From an uncultured Bacilli bacterium (GTDB lineage Bacteria > Bacillota_I > Bacilli_A > RF39 > UBA660), in assembly GCA_944363655.1 (NCBI GenBank), contig CALVUU010000053.1, forward strand, positions 1-16,149: DNA of 16,149 nt. The letters are read 5' to 3'. The notes beneath the pieces were generated by a model that was given only the letters and a program-made list of their open reading frames with translations, was not told where the DNA came from and searched no databases. The position numbers were made by a program, and so were the translations under genes. This document shows, in pieces, positions 6,828-14,482 of this stretch (positions are counted from its first letter, which is position 1; each line of letters begins with the position of its first letter).

Positions 6828-8561
6828 ATGTTTGGAAAAGTACTTAAAATAGATAATAATGAACTTACAATTGAAAATCTAGGTAAAAAAGCCTTATCAA
6901 GTTTAATGAATTGTCATATTGTTTTTGAAGATGAAGCAAGAAAAGTTGTTGGAGAAATAATTTATATTGACGAAGCTTTTATTAAAGTATTATTAGTTGG
7001 TCAAATAGTTAATAATACTTTTATATCTGGTATTATCAAAAAACCTAGTGGTATTAGTAATATTAGAATAGTAACATATAATGAATTAGAATTAATATTT
7101 GGCAAAAACGAATTAAATAAAGATAATTTATTATTAGGTAAATCAGCAATTTATAATAACTTGAATATATCTGTTCCTTTAAATAGTTTTTTTGCTAATC
7201 ATAGTGCTATTATAGGTAATACCGGTAGTGGTAAGTCTTGTGGACTAGCTAGAATTTTACAAAATTTATTTTTAGCAAATCCCCAAAAACCTATTAATGC
7301 TCATGTAGTTTTATTTGATGCTTATGGCGAATATATTAATACTTTTCAAGGATTTAGTCAAAAAGGATTAAAAGCCATTAATTATACAACTAAAATAGAA
7401 AAAGAAGGAGATAAACAACTTTCTTTTCCGGCTTATTTTTTAGATGTTGATGATTTAGCTATTCTTTTACAAGTTCAAAGTAGTGAACAAATACCTGTTT
7501 TAACTAAAACCTTAAAATTAGTAACCATTTTTAAAAGTAATGATCCTTTAATGAAAGAGTATAAAAATGATATTATTGCTAATTGCCTTTTAGATATACT
7601 AACTAGTGGAAGATCATCAAGTCATATAAGAGATCAAATAATTGCCATCTTATCGCACTATAACACCGAAACTTTAAATCTTGATTCTATAATTCACCAA
7701 CCAGGATATGATAGAACGCTTCGGCAATGTTTACTTATCGATGAACAAGGTAAAATGAATGCTATTTTTGAAGTAGTTAACTTTTTACAAAAGTTTGAAA
7801 AAGTTAACTTAGATAATCTTAAAATAACTCCAAGTTTTGCTTATAACTTAGATGATTTATATTATGCTTTAGAATTTGCTTTAATTAGTGAAGGTGTAAT
7901 TAATAGTAATGCATCTTATGAACAAAATAATATTTTAAAAACAAGATTACAATCTATAATAAATAGTAATGAAGTAGAAATATTTAAATTTAATGAATAT
8001 ATTTCCAAAGAAGCATTTGTTGAATCGATGTTTAATGGTGTTCAATTAATTAATATTAATTTAGATAATTTAGATGATCGTTTTGCTAAAATTATTACTA
8101 AACTTTATTCTAAATTGTTATTTAACTATACAACAACGAGAACTAATCGGGGAAGTTTTTCCGTAAATATTATTTTAGAAGAAGCTCATCGTTATGTTCA
8201 AAATGATAATGATATTAATATAATAGGTTATAATATATTTGATAGAATTACTAAAGAAGGTAGAAAATATGGTACTCTTCTTACCTTTATTACGCAAAGA
8301 CCAAGTGAACTATCAACAACTTCTTTATCGCAATGCGCCAATTACATAGTATTTAGAGTATTTCATCCAGAAGATTTAAATATAGTAAGAAGTATGAGTA
8401 CTAATGTATCTAGTGAAACTCTTGAACAAATTAAATCTCTTAATCCCGGAACAGCATTTTGCTTTGGAACAGGATTTAAAATACCTACATTAGTAATGTT
8501 TGCTTTGCCAAACCCTATCCCGGAAAGTACCAGTCTAAAAATAAGTGATTTATGGTATTAA
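6828..8561 (+). CDS. herA: HerA-type ATPase (HAS-barrel plus DUF87)
   Basis: A 577-residue hexameric DNA-translocase-type ATPase of the HerA/FtsK superfamily. The N-terminus (about residues 1-90) has the beta-barrel pattern of the HAS domain. Walker A is GNTGSGKS at 130-137. Walker B reads ILEEAH at 449-454, and the HerA signatures EGRKYG, TQRPSELS and LSQCANYIVFR follow. HerA proteins translocate DNA with the NurA nuclease in archaeal end resection, or drive a partner effector in several bacterial anti-phage systems. No NurA, Sir2 or DUF4297 gene is adjacent. The next gene, a lipase-like hydrolase, starts ten bases after the stop, with its ribosome site touching the stop codon. The family is firm; the role here is open. 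Confidence 0.9.
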   Translation: MFGKVLKIDNNELTIENLGKKALSSLMNCHIVFEDEARKVVGEIIYIDEAFIKVLLVGQIVNNTFISGIIKKPSGISNIRIVTYNELELIFGKNELNKDNLLLGKSAIYNNLNISVPLNSFFANHSAIIGNTGSGKSCGLARILQNLFLANPQKPINAHVVLFDAYGEYINTFQGFSQKGLKAINYTTKIEKEGDKQLSFPAYFLDVDDLAILLQVQSSEQIPVLTKTLKLVTIFKSNDPLMKEYKNDIIANCLLDILTSGRSSSHIRDQIIAILSHYNTETLNLDSIIHQPGYDRTLRQCLLIDEQGKMNAIFEVVNFLQKFEKVNLDNLKITPSFAYNLDDLYYALEFALISEGVINSNASYEQNNILKTRLQSIINSNEVEIFKFNEYISKEAFVESMFNGVQLININLDNLDDRFAKIITKLYSKLLFNYTTTRTNRGSFSVNIILEEAHRYVQNDNDINIIGYNIFDRITKEGRKYGTLLTFITQRPSELSTTSLSQCANYIVFRVFHPEDLNIVRSMSTNVSSETLEQIKSLNPGTAFCFGTGFKIPTLVMFALPNPIPESTSLKISDLWY

Positions 8562-8571
8562 GGAGGAAAAA

Positions 8572-9438
8572 ATGGTTGAAATAAGTTTAAAATCAAGTGA
8601 TTTAGTTTATTTGTCTTGTTCTATTCATGAAGTTACTAATCCTAAAGCAATAATTCAAATAATACCAGGTATAAAAGAACATAAATCCCGTTATTATGAT
8701 TTGATTTTAGAACTTAATAATGCAGGATTTAATGTTTTTATTAGTGATATCAGAGGTCATGGAAGAAGTACTAATGGCAATTATCCTTTAGGATATATTG
8801 ATGATTATCAAAAATTAATTGAAGATCAAAATATAATAAATGATTATCTTCGTAATAGATATCCAAATTTACCAATTTATCTACTCGGAGATTCTCTAGG
8901 GTCAGAAATTGCTTTAGGTTTTATTCAAAAATACGATTTTAAAATTCAAAAATTATTGTTATGTAGTCCTTTTAAACATGATAAAAGTTGTGAAGGATGG
9001 ATTACTCTTACCAAGCTTATATTAAAATTTCAAAAAGGTAAAAGTGTTAATAAAATGCTTCAAAATGCTTGGGGTAATATCCAACTTGAAAAATTAGTTA
9101 AAGATTTAAATGAATTAGAAAGAATAAAAAATGATTCCCTATGTAATTTTTTATATACCAATATGGCTATTGGCAATGTTCTTTTATTAAATAAGGATAT
9201 TCAAACCCCTAGTAAGTATCAAGGCACAAATAAAAATTTACCAATAATGCTTTTATTTGGGGCATTAGATGAAATAACTGGTGGTAGAGAAGGTATTAAA
9301 AATCTAATAAGTATATTAAATAAAAATGGTTATATGATGATTGGTAATTTAGAATTTGCTAATATGATGCATAAAATTTTGTTTGAAACCGGCAAAAAAC
9401 TAGTTTATAGTGAAATAATAAAATATTTTGTTAATTAA
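8572..9438 (+). CDS. Alpha/beta hydrolase, serine S33/monoacylglycerol lipase type
   Basis: A 288-residue hydrolase of the Hydrolase_4 group, which includes lysophospholipases and monoacylglycerol lipases. The fold markers come in order: IIPGIKEHKSRY (oxyanion side, about 30-41), SDIRGHGRS (58-66), the nucleophile elbow GDSLGS with S108, acid D233 in LLFGALDEITGG, and H267 in MMHKILFE, so the triad looks complete. No signal peptide is present, so it is probably cytoplasmic. The start is the ATG at 8572, because AGGAGG (8561-8566) lies five bases upstream; a reading from 8545 would overlap herA and lack a site. Tight coupling to herA suggests a shared process but does not show one. The substrate cannot be read from sequence. 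Confidence 0.85.
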   Translation: MVEISLKSSDLVYLSCSIHEVTNPKAIIQIIPGIKEHKSRYYDLILELNNAGFNVFISDIRGHGRSTNGNYPLGYIDDYQKLIEDQNIINDYLRNRYPNLPIYLLGDSLGSEIALGFIQKYDFKIQKLLLCSPFKHDKSCEGWITLTKLILKFQKGKSVNKMLQNAWGNIQLEKLVKDLNELERIKNDSLCNFLYTNMAIGNVLLLNKDIQTPSKYQGTNKNLPIMLLFGALDEITGGREGIKNLISILNKNGYMMIGNLEFANMMHKILFETGKKLVYSEIIKYFVN

Positions 9439-9458
9439 TAAAATAATCGTGATATAAT
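9428..9458 (+). promoter_or_regulatory. Promoter of the 180-residue protein
   Basis: Extended -10 TGATATAAT at 9450-9458 is identical to the element before ylxM. TTGTTA at 9428-9433, inside the hydrolase stop region, could be the -35, with a long 19-base spacer. Confidence 0.55.
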
Positions 9459-9483
9459 TTAATTGTGATATGGAGATTTGTGT

Positions 9484-10026
9484 ATGATTTGTGTTGAGGT
9501 TTTAGAATTTTGTGAAGATAATGCTATTAGTATAGAAAAATTTTTACAGGATAATTTTAGTTTGGAAAGTTATGTTTTTAAAAAAAATCCTAAAAATAAA
9601 AGATGGCGAATTAAACATAATGAAATAGCTGGTTGGTATAATGTTATACCTGTTTCTCTTATGTTTGCTTATCGCTATAAACATTTAGTTTTAACAGGAA
9701 AATTAATAATAGTTAGAGATGATTTTGGTAAATATTGTGTCTATATTAATCCCCGTATTATTCAAGAATCTCAACAACTAACCGAGTTGCAAGATAAATT
9801 AAAGCAAATAGATGAAGATATAGAAAGTTTTGATAATGTTTTTAATATTGTTGAAACTAAAAGAAATTTAATGGCTAAAATAAATGATATTGAAGAAAAT
9901 ATTCGTATTATTAAACATTTTAATGGCAATGATTCTTTAGAATATACAAGTAATATAATGAATATTTTAGAAGAAACTAATCATACAAGAACTAGAAAAA
10001 GACTTGAAAAAAATGATAACATGTGA
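9484..10026 (+). CDS. Unrecognised coiled-coil protein
   Basis: I do not recognise this 180-residue protein. Residues 1-100 are mixed alpha/beta, with an aromatic, basic patch (NKRWRIKHNEIAGWYN) and a strand pair near LVLTGKLIIVRDDFGKYCVYINP. Residues about 101-150 are strongly predicted coiled coil (SQQLTELQDKLKQIDEDI and onward). The tail is basic and ends TRTRKRLEKNDNM. There is no signal peptide or membrane span. GGAGA at 9472-9476, seven bases upstream, picks the ATG at 9484 over an in-frame TTG at 9478. It has its own promoter, and its last codons contain the -35 of the thrS leader promoter. It is the only gene in the window ending in TGA. The layout suggests an oligomeric scaffold or nucleic-acid-binding protein, which is inference only. 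Confidence 0.68.
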   Translation: MICVEVLEFCEDNAISIEKFLQDNFSLESYVFKKNPKNKRWRIKHNEIAGWYNVIPVSLMFAYRYKHLVLTGKLIIVRDDFGKYCVYINPRIIQESQQLTELQDKLKQIDEDIESFDNVFNIVETKRNLMAKINDIEENIRIIKHFNGNDSLEYTSNIMNILEETNHTRTRKRLEKNDNM

Positions 10027-10032
10027 TAATAT
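10004..10032 (+). promoter_or_regulatory. Promoter of the thrS T-box leader
   Basis: TTGAAA (10004-10009) is followed by a 17-base spacer and TAATAT (10027-10032), which is extended by TGA (10024-10026), the stop codon of the upstream gene. The start should be near 10039. This is one of the best-matched promoters in the window. Confidence 0.72.
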
Positions 10033-10038
10033 AACTCA

Positions 10039-10234
10039 TGTAAATCGTTGATGGAAGACACGATTTTTAAATCTATTTTCAAAGAGAATTAGTGGTTGGT
10101 GGAAACTAATAAAATAGCTTAAAAATTACTACTTCCTAAGAGAGTTAATAAACTCCGGATTATTCCGTTATCAAAAATTAAGAAAATAAAGGGATGGTAC
10201 CGTCGTAAGACTCCTTGGGTATCATCCTTTTTTT
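10039..10234 (+). promoter_or_regulatory. T-box riboswitch, threonine specifier
   Basis: The leader senses uncharged tRNA-Thr and controls thrS by antitermination. Stem I closes with GGAAG (10053-10057) against CTTCC (10132-10136). The conserved AGAGAA and GTGGTTGGTGGAA elements of its upper part are at 10083-10104. ACT at 10128-10130, followed by ACTTCCTAAG, sits where the specifier codon belongs and reads threonine. Small hairpins follow at 10144-10157 (GAGTT/AACTC) and 10156-10167 (CGGA/TCCG), overlapping by two bases. The T-box sequence GGGATGGTACCG (10191-10202) then pairs with GGGTATCATCC (10217-10227) to form the terminator. The downstream gene confirms the amino acid. Confidence 0.92.
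10191..10234 (+). terminator. T-box regulated terminator
   Basis: The arm 10191-10201 pairs with 10217-10227 and is followed by seven T (10228-10234). Uncharged tRNA binding to the bulge in the T-box sequence would favour the alternative antiterminator and allow thrS transcription. Confidence 0.85.
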
Positions 10235-10240
10235 AAGGAA

Positions 10241-12175
10241 GTGAATAATATAGAAGAAAAAGATTATCAAGATAAAATATTTGATCTTGAATTACGATTA
10301 AAATTTTTAAGGGGGAAAGATGGACAAAAAATTCATGACAAAAAATATAATAAATTAAAACAAGAATTAACTAATATAAAAAAAGAATATATTTTATATA
10401 AGTTAAAATTAGAAGAAGAGAGGAAGAAATTTATGATAAATATTAAAGAAGACAAAGATTTAAGCGTTCTTAATCACAGTTGTGCTCACTTACTTGCGCA
10501 AGCAGTAAAGCACTTATATCCCAAGGCTTTATTTTGGGTAGGACCAGTTATAGATGAAGGATTTTATTATGATATCGATTTAGGTGATGAAGTAATTAAA
10601 GAAGAAGATTTAGTAAAAATCGAAAAAGAAATGAAAAAAATTGCCAAAGATGGTAAAAGAATTGTTAGACATGAATTAACTCGCGAAGAGGCTTTGGAAA
10701 AATTTAAAAATGATCCTTATAAAATAGATTTAATTAATAATATGAGTGATGATACCGTAATTTCTTGTTATACCCAAGGAGATTTTACTGACCTTTGTCG
10801 TGGTCCTCATGTTGATACAGTTAAAGAAATTAAATATTTTAAATTACTTAAAGTAAGTGGAGCATATTGGAAAGGGGACGCCAATAACAAAATGCTTCAA
10901 AGAATTTATGGTATTTGTTTTAAGAGTGAAAATGATTTAAATAATCATTTAAATTTATTAGAGGAAGCTAAAAAACGTGATCATAAGAAATTAGGTAAAG
11001 AATTAGAATTATTTATGATTAGTGAATATGGTCCAGGTTTTCCCTTTTTCTTACATAATGGCATGATTATTCGTAATGAACTTGAAAATTTTTGGTATGA
11101 AGAACATACCAAAGAAGGGTATGAATTTATTAAAACTCCAATAATGCTTAATAAAGATTTATGGGAATTATCAGGTCATTGGTACAATTATCGCGAAAAT
11201 ATGTATACAAGTGAAATTGATGATAAAGTATTTGCTATAAAACCAATGAATTGTCCTGGAGGTATGCTTGTTTATAAAAATTCTTTGCATTCTTATAAGG
11301 ATTTACCACTTCGCATCGGCGAACTTGGTCAAGTACACAGACATGAAGCAAGTGGGGCTTTAAATGGATTATTTAGAGTTCGGACATTTACGCAAGATGA
11401 TGCTCATATATTTATGCGTAGTGACCAAATTGAAGAAGAAGTTATAAGACTTATTAATTTTATTGATCGAATTTATTCAATATTTGGTTTAACTTATTCA
11501 ATAGAATTATCTACTAGACCAGAAGAAAAATATATTGGTGATATTGCTATTTGGGATAAGTCTGAAAAAGCTTTACAAGATGCTTGTGAAAAATCAGGTC
11601 ATAGTTGCAAAATCAATCCTGGTGATGGAGCATTCTATGGACCTAAACTAGATTTCCACATTAGAGATTCTTTAGGACGTGTTTGGCAATGTGGTACAAT
11701 TCAACTAGATATGAACTTACCAGTTAGATTTGATTTAACTTATATTGATGCTGATGGCTCTAAAAAAAGACCAGTAATGCTTCATAGAGTTATATATGGT
11801 TCTATCGAAAGATTTATCGGTATTTTAATTGAACACTATGCTGGGGCATTCCCTCTTTGGCTATCTCCGGTCCAAGTAAATATTATTCCAGTAAGTAACG
11901 AACATCATTTAGAATATGCTAAAAATTTAGCAAAAAAATTAGATAATGCTGGTATAAGAGTAAAAATAGATGAACGTGATGAAAAAATGGGCTATAAAAT
12001 GAGGGAAAGCCAAACTAAAAAAATTCCACTTACTTTAGTTCTAGGTGATAAAGAAGTAGAAGAAAATTCTGTAAGTTATCGAAAATTTGGTAACCCTGAA
12101 ACAACTACTATACCAAGTGATGAATTTATTAGCTTAGTTACTAAATGTATTATAGATAAAGGTTATAATATTTAA
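10241..12175 (+). CDS. thrS: Threonyl-tRNA synthetase without a TGS domain
   Basis: A class II synthetase that charges tRNA-Thr. The editing domain keeps its metal/catalytic residues: H79 and H83 (HSCAH), C186 and H190 (CRGPH). The catalytic core has the zinc ligands C338 (NCPGG), H389 (DDAHIF) and H515 (MLHRVIYGS), and the anticodon-binding domain follows from about 545. Residues 1-64, where other ThrRS carry the ubiquitin-like TGS domain, are instead a charged helical segment likely to form a coiled coil. The start is uncertain. The GTG at 10241 lies inside the best ribosome site, AAGGAAGTGA (10235-10244), which points to the in-frame ATA at 10250. An ATG at 10433 preceded by GAGAGG is a third option (580 residues). 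No reading gives a TGS domain. The 3' end abuts the next gene. Confidence 0.93.
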   Translation: MNNIEEKDYQDKIFDLELRLKFLRGKDGQKIHDKKYNKLKQELTNIKKEYILYKLKLEEERKKFMINIKEDKDLSVLNHSCAHLLAQAVKHLYPKALFWVGPVIDEGFYYDIDLGDEVIKEEDLVKIEKEMKKIAKDGKRIVRHELTREEALEKFKNDPYKIDLINNMSDDTVISCYTQGDFTDLCRGPHVDTVKEIKYFKLLKVSGAYWKGDANNKMLQRIYGICFKSENDLNNHLNLLEEAKKRDHKKLGKELELFMISEYGPGFPFFLHNGMIIRNELENFWYEEHTKEGYEFIKTPIMLNKDLWELSGHWYNYRENMYTSEIDDKVFAIKPMNCPGGMLVYKNSLHSYKDLPLRIGELGQVHRHEASGALNGLFRVRTFTQDDAHIFMRSDQIEEEVIRLINFIDRIYSIFGLTYSIELSTRPEEKYIGDIAIWDKSEKALQDACEKSGHSCKINPGDGAFYGPKLDFHIRDSLGRVWQCGTIQLDMNLPVRFDLTYIDADGSKKRPVMLHRVIYGSIERFIGILIEHYAGAFPLWLSPVQVNIIPVSNEHHLEYAKNLAKKLDNAGIRVKIDERDEKMGYKMRESQTKKIPLTLVLGDKEVEENSVSYRKFGNPETTTIPSDEFISLVTKCIIDKGYNI

Positions 12176-12652
12176 GTGGAAGAAATAATTAGTAAAGATT
12201 TTATATCTTTAGAAAAATTTTCTAAAGATAATTTAGCTCATTTAGAAATTGCTAAAAGATTTAAAGAAGATCCAGTTATCCAAAAATTCTTTAGTGAATG
12301 GGAAGTGATTACTAAATTATCTTTAAGTGATGATACAAATACTTTTTATTCTTATGTTATATATTTAGAAAATAAACCAATAGGAATATGTACAATTACA
12401 TTTAATAGTGATGATATTTGTGTATTTTCTCAAGGCTTTTTAAGTGAATTCCGTGGTAATGGTTATGCTAAATTAGTTCGTAATTTAGTTATAGAAAACT
12501 TATTTAATCAAGGAATAAAAAGTGTAAAAGGATATATTAAAAAAGACAATATTAGTAGTATAAAAAGTGTTGCTAAAACTAATGAAAATATTATAGAAAT
12601 ACCTAATACTGATTTATTAGAAGTTCAATATACCCAAGATAGAAAAAGGTAA
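12176..12652 (+). CDS. GNAT-family N-acetyltransferase
   Basis: A 158-residue protein with the GNAT acetyl-CoA-binding signature FRGNGYAKLVRNLVIENLF at about residues 97-115 (the R/Q-x-x-G-x-G/A loop and following helix). The preceding strands YVIYLENKPIGICTITF and the later IKKDNISSIKSV segment fit the fold. The acyl acceptor cannot be inferred. The GTG start follows the thrS stop with no gap, and only a weak AAAGG lies 13 bases upstream, so translation probably depends on coupling to thrS and expression on the same T-box. That would tie it to threonine starvation, which is inference. The catalytic region is intact, but the C-terminal end is short. Confidence 0.82.
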   Translation: MEEIISKDFISLEKFSKDNLAHLEIAKRFKEDPVIQKFFSEWEVITKLSLSDDTNTFYSYVIYLENKPIGICTITFNSDDICVFSQGFLSEFRGNGYAKLVRNLVIENLFNQGIKSVKGYIKKDNISSIKSVAKTNENIIEIPNTDLLEVQYTQDRKR

Positions 12653-12675
12653 ATTTGCTTTTTTCTATTTTTTTT
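12641..12675 (+). terminator. Terminator after the thrS unit
   Basis: AGAAAAAG (12641-12648) pairs with CTTTTTTCT (12658-12666), with one bulged T and a nine-base loop containing the stop codon, and runs into eight T. It overlaps the next promoter. The stem is AT-rich, so its strength is uncertain. Confidence 0.55.
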
Positions 12676-12683
12676 GATAAAAT
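12655..12683 (+). promoter_or_regulatory. Promoter of the kinase-like gene pair
   Basis: TTGCTT (12655-12660) is followed by a 17-base spacer and TAAAAT (12678-12683), extended by TGA at 12675-12677. The start near 12690 is just upstream of AAGGGGGA (12696-12703). Confidence 0.65.
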
Positions 12684-12708
12684 AACTTCAATTTCAAGGG
12701 GGATTTTA

Positions 12709-13623
12709 ATGAAAGTTATTAATGTAACTAAAAGACAATTAAGAAAAATGTTACCACTTAATTTAAGTAGAAGTATTCTTAATAAAGAAGGTAAATTATA
12801 TATCCATGATTATAAAGAAAATTATAATCACACCCAAGATTTATTAAAAATATATAATAATCAAAATGAATCTTATATAGCAGATAAAGTATCAGTTATT
12901 ACTAAACTTATTGCTACTTTTGAATTTTTAGATATGCCCCAGTTAGTTACTCCGACAGCATTAGTATCATTAGATGGTGAAATCTCTGGCTTTGCTATGC
13001 CTTATATTGAAAATAATACTAATTTATCCTTATTACTTAATAATCCTAAAGTTACTTTAAGTCAAAAAATAAAACTTTTAAAAGAAATACTAAATATATT
13101 AATTAAAATACAAGATTCCCATGATCTTGATGGTAAATTTTTCCTTGGGGATATTCATGAAGCAAACTTTATTTGGGATATAAATGAACAAGTAGTTAAA
13201 GCTGTTGATATGGATAGTTCTTATTTTAGTAAAGGTTTTATTTCTGTTTCTAAAGTTACTACTTTTAATTATTTTCTTGAAGGATTTCCTAATAAATATA
13301 TTTTAGATGAAGAAAGCGGTAAATTTATTCCCAATAAAGATATTACTAGTATATCATTTATTTATATGTTACTTAATGTATTAAGTAATAGCGATGATTC
13401 TCATAAATGGAGTTATAATGAATTTTACAATTATTTAAGTTTTTTAGAAAAAAATGGGTTATCTAAAAATTTATTAGATATTATAGCCAATGTTTATACG
13501 GCAGGTAATGTTGATATTTATAATCCTGAATTACTAGATGGAATAGATAAATTTAAAGATTATACCCTTACAAGGGCAAGAGTTAAAAAAACAGAAGGAG
13601 GATATTATAATGGAAGCAATTAA
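12709..13623 (+). CDS. Protein-kinase-like fold protein
   Basis: A 304-residue protein of the kinase-like superfamily (aminoglycoside/choline-kinase-like branch rather than a eukaryotic-type Ser/Thr kinase). GDIHEANF at residues 147-154 supplies a catalytic-loop aspartate and asparagine (D148, N153), and AVDMDS supplies the metal-binding D167 and D169. LLKIY near residue 47 is the probable ATP-lysine strand. No membrane span or PASTA repeat is present. AAGGGGGA six bases before the ATG at 12709 sets the start; a reading from 12655 would cover the promoter. A related copy begins inside its last codons, overlapping by 14 bases. The substrate is unknown. Kinase-like spore-coat proteins of the CotS type are a distant comparison only. 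Confidence 0.75.
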   Translation: MKVINVTKRQLRKMLPLNLSRSILNKEGKLYIHDYKENYNHTQDLLKIYNNQNESYIADKVSVITKLIATFEFLDMPQLVTPTALVSLDGEISGFAMPYIENNTNLSLLLNNPKVTLSQKIKLLKEILNILIKIQDSHDLDGKFFLGDIHEANFIWDINEQVVKAVDMDSSYFSKGFISVSKVTTFNYFLEGFPNKYILDEESGKFIPNKDITSISFIYMLLNVLSNSDDSHKWSYNEFYNYLSFLEKNGLSKNLLDIIANVYTAGNVDIYNPELLDGIDKFKDYTLTRARVKKTEGGYYNGSN

Positions 13624-14482
13624 TATATGTACTAAAAATTTAAAAGATATATATAATCTAAGAATAAGTAATGTAAATAGTGGGGAAGGTAACGTTTAAG
13701 AAATCCTTTAAATGATTTGGTAGCATTAAAAGTGTTATATCAACAAAGTGGCTTATATTTAAGTAATAAATTATATACTATTAATGCTTTACATGATTTA
13801 AAAATCACTGATGATTGTTTTGTTTTACCTGAAAAATTACTTACAATTGATGATGAAGTAGTTGGTTTTACAATGCCTTTAATTAATGGCATAACTCTTG
13901 CAGATATAATCTATAATGCTGATGTAGATATAAAGGTAAAAGTAAAGTATTTAAAAAAATGGAGATATTTTAGATAAAATGGCTGATTTTAGAAAAAAAC
14001 ATCCCCAATCTAATTGGTATTTAAATGATTTACATGAATGTAATTTCATGGTTGATTTAAATAGTGATAAAATGTATGTAGTTGACTTAGATTCATGTCG
14101 TATTTTTGGAAATCACCCTTTTTTATCAAAATATTTATCTGTTTTTTCACCAATAATTGATTATCCCAATAAATACCATAGTAATATACTTATATTTTGC
14201 GGTGGTGATTTTGTAGCAGATGAAAATGCTGATTTATATAGCTATGCCATGCTTGTTATAGATTTTTTATATGGATATAAAATTAATCTAGCAAGTAAAG
14301 AAGAATATTATAAGTATTTAGAATATCTTAAATCCATTGGAGCACCACAAGATTTAGTAGATGCTTGGGCAAAAGTTTATAGTAATGATAATAACATTAA
14401 TTTTGCACCACTTTTAGATTCATTACCTTACTTTTATGAACAAGCAAATCAAGAATCGTATTTAAAGAGGACTAAAAATTAG
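13610..14482 (+). pseudogene. Frameshifted paralogue of the upstream kinase-like gene
   Basis: A second kinase-like gene broken in two places. AGGAGG (13596-13601) and ATG 13610 open a frame whose start MEAINICTKNL matches the neighbour's MKVINVTKRQL, but it stops at 13697-13699. Homology continues in the -1 frame from about 13693: LVALKVLYQQSG, then VVGFTMPLINGITLADI, matching the neighbour's SGFAMPYIE region. It stops at 13975 just after an A7 tract (13953-13959). Homology then returns to the first frame: LNDLHECNF and VVDLDSC, the catalytic loop and metal motif, to the stop at 14480-14482. One lost base and one gained A would explain it. The catalytic aspartate and asparagine are kept, so decay is recent, or the A7 tract is a sequencing error or slippage site. 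Confidence 0.8.

Noticed and set aside
6828..8561. Conjugation ATPase (VirB4/TraG) or FtsK
   Set aside because: The HAS-barrel N-terminus and the EGRKYG and TQRPSELS motifs are those of HerA, and no other conjugation gene lies nearby.
12655..12708. Eighteen-residue N-terminal extension of the kinase-like protein
   Set aside because: The stretch contains a TTGCTT-N17-TAAAAT promoter and a ribosome site placed for the ATG at 12709.
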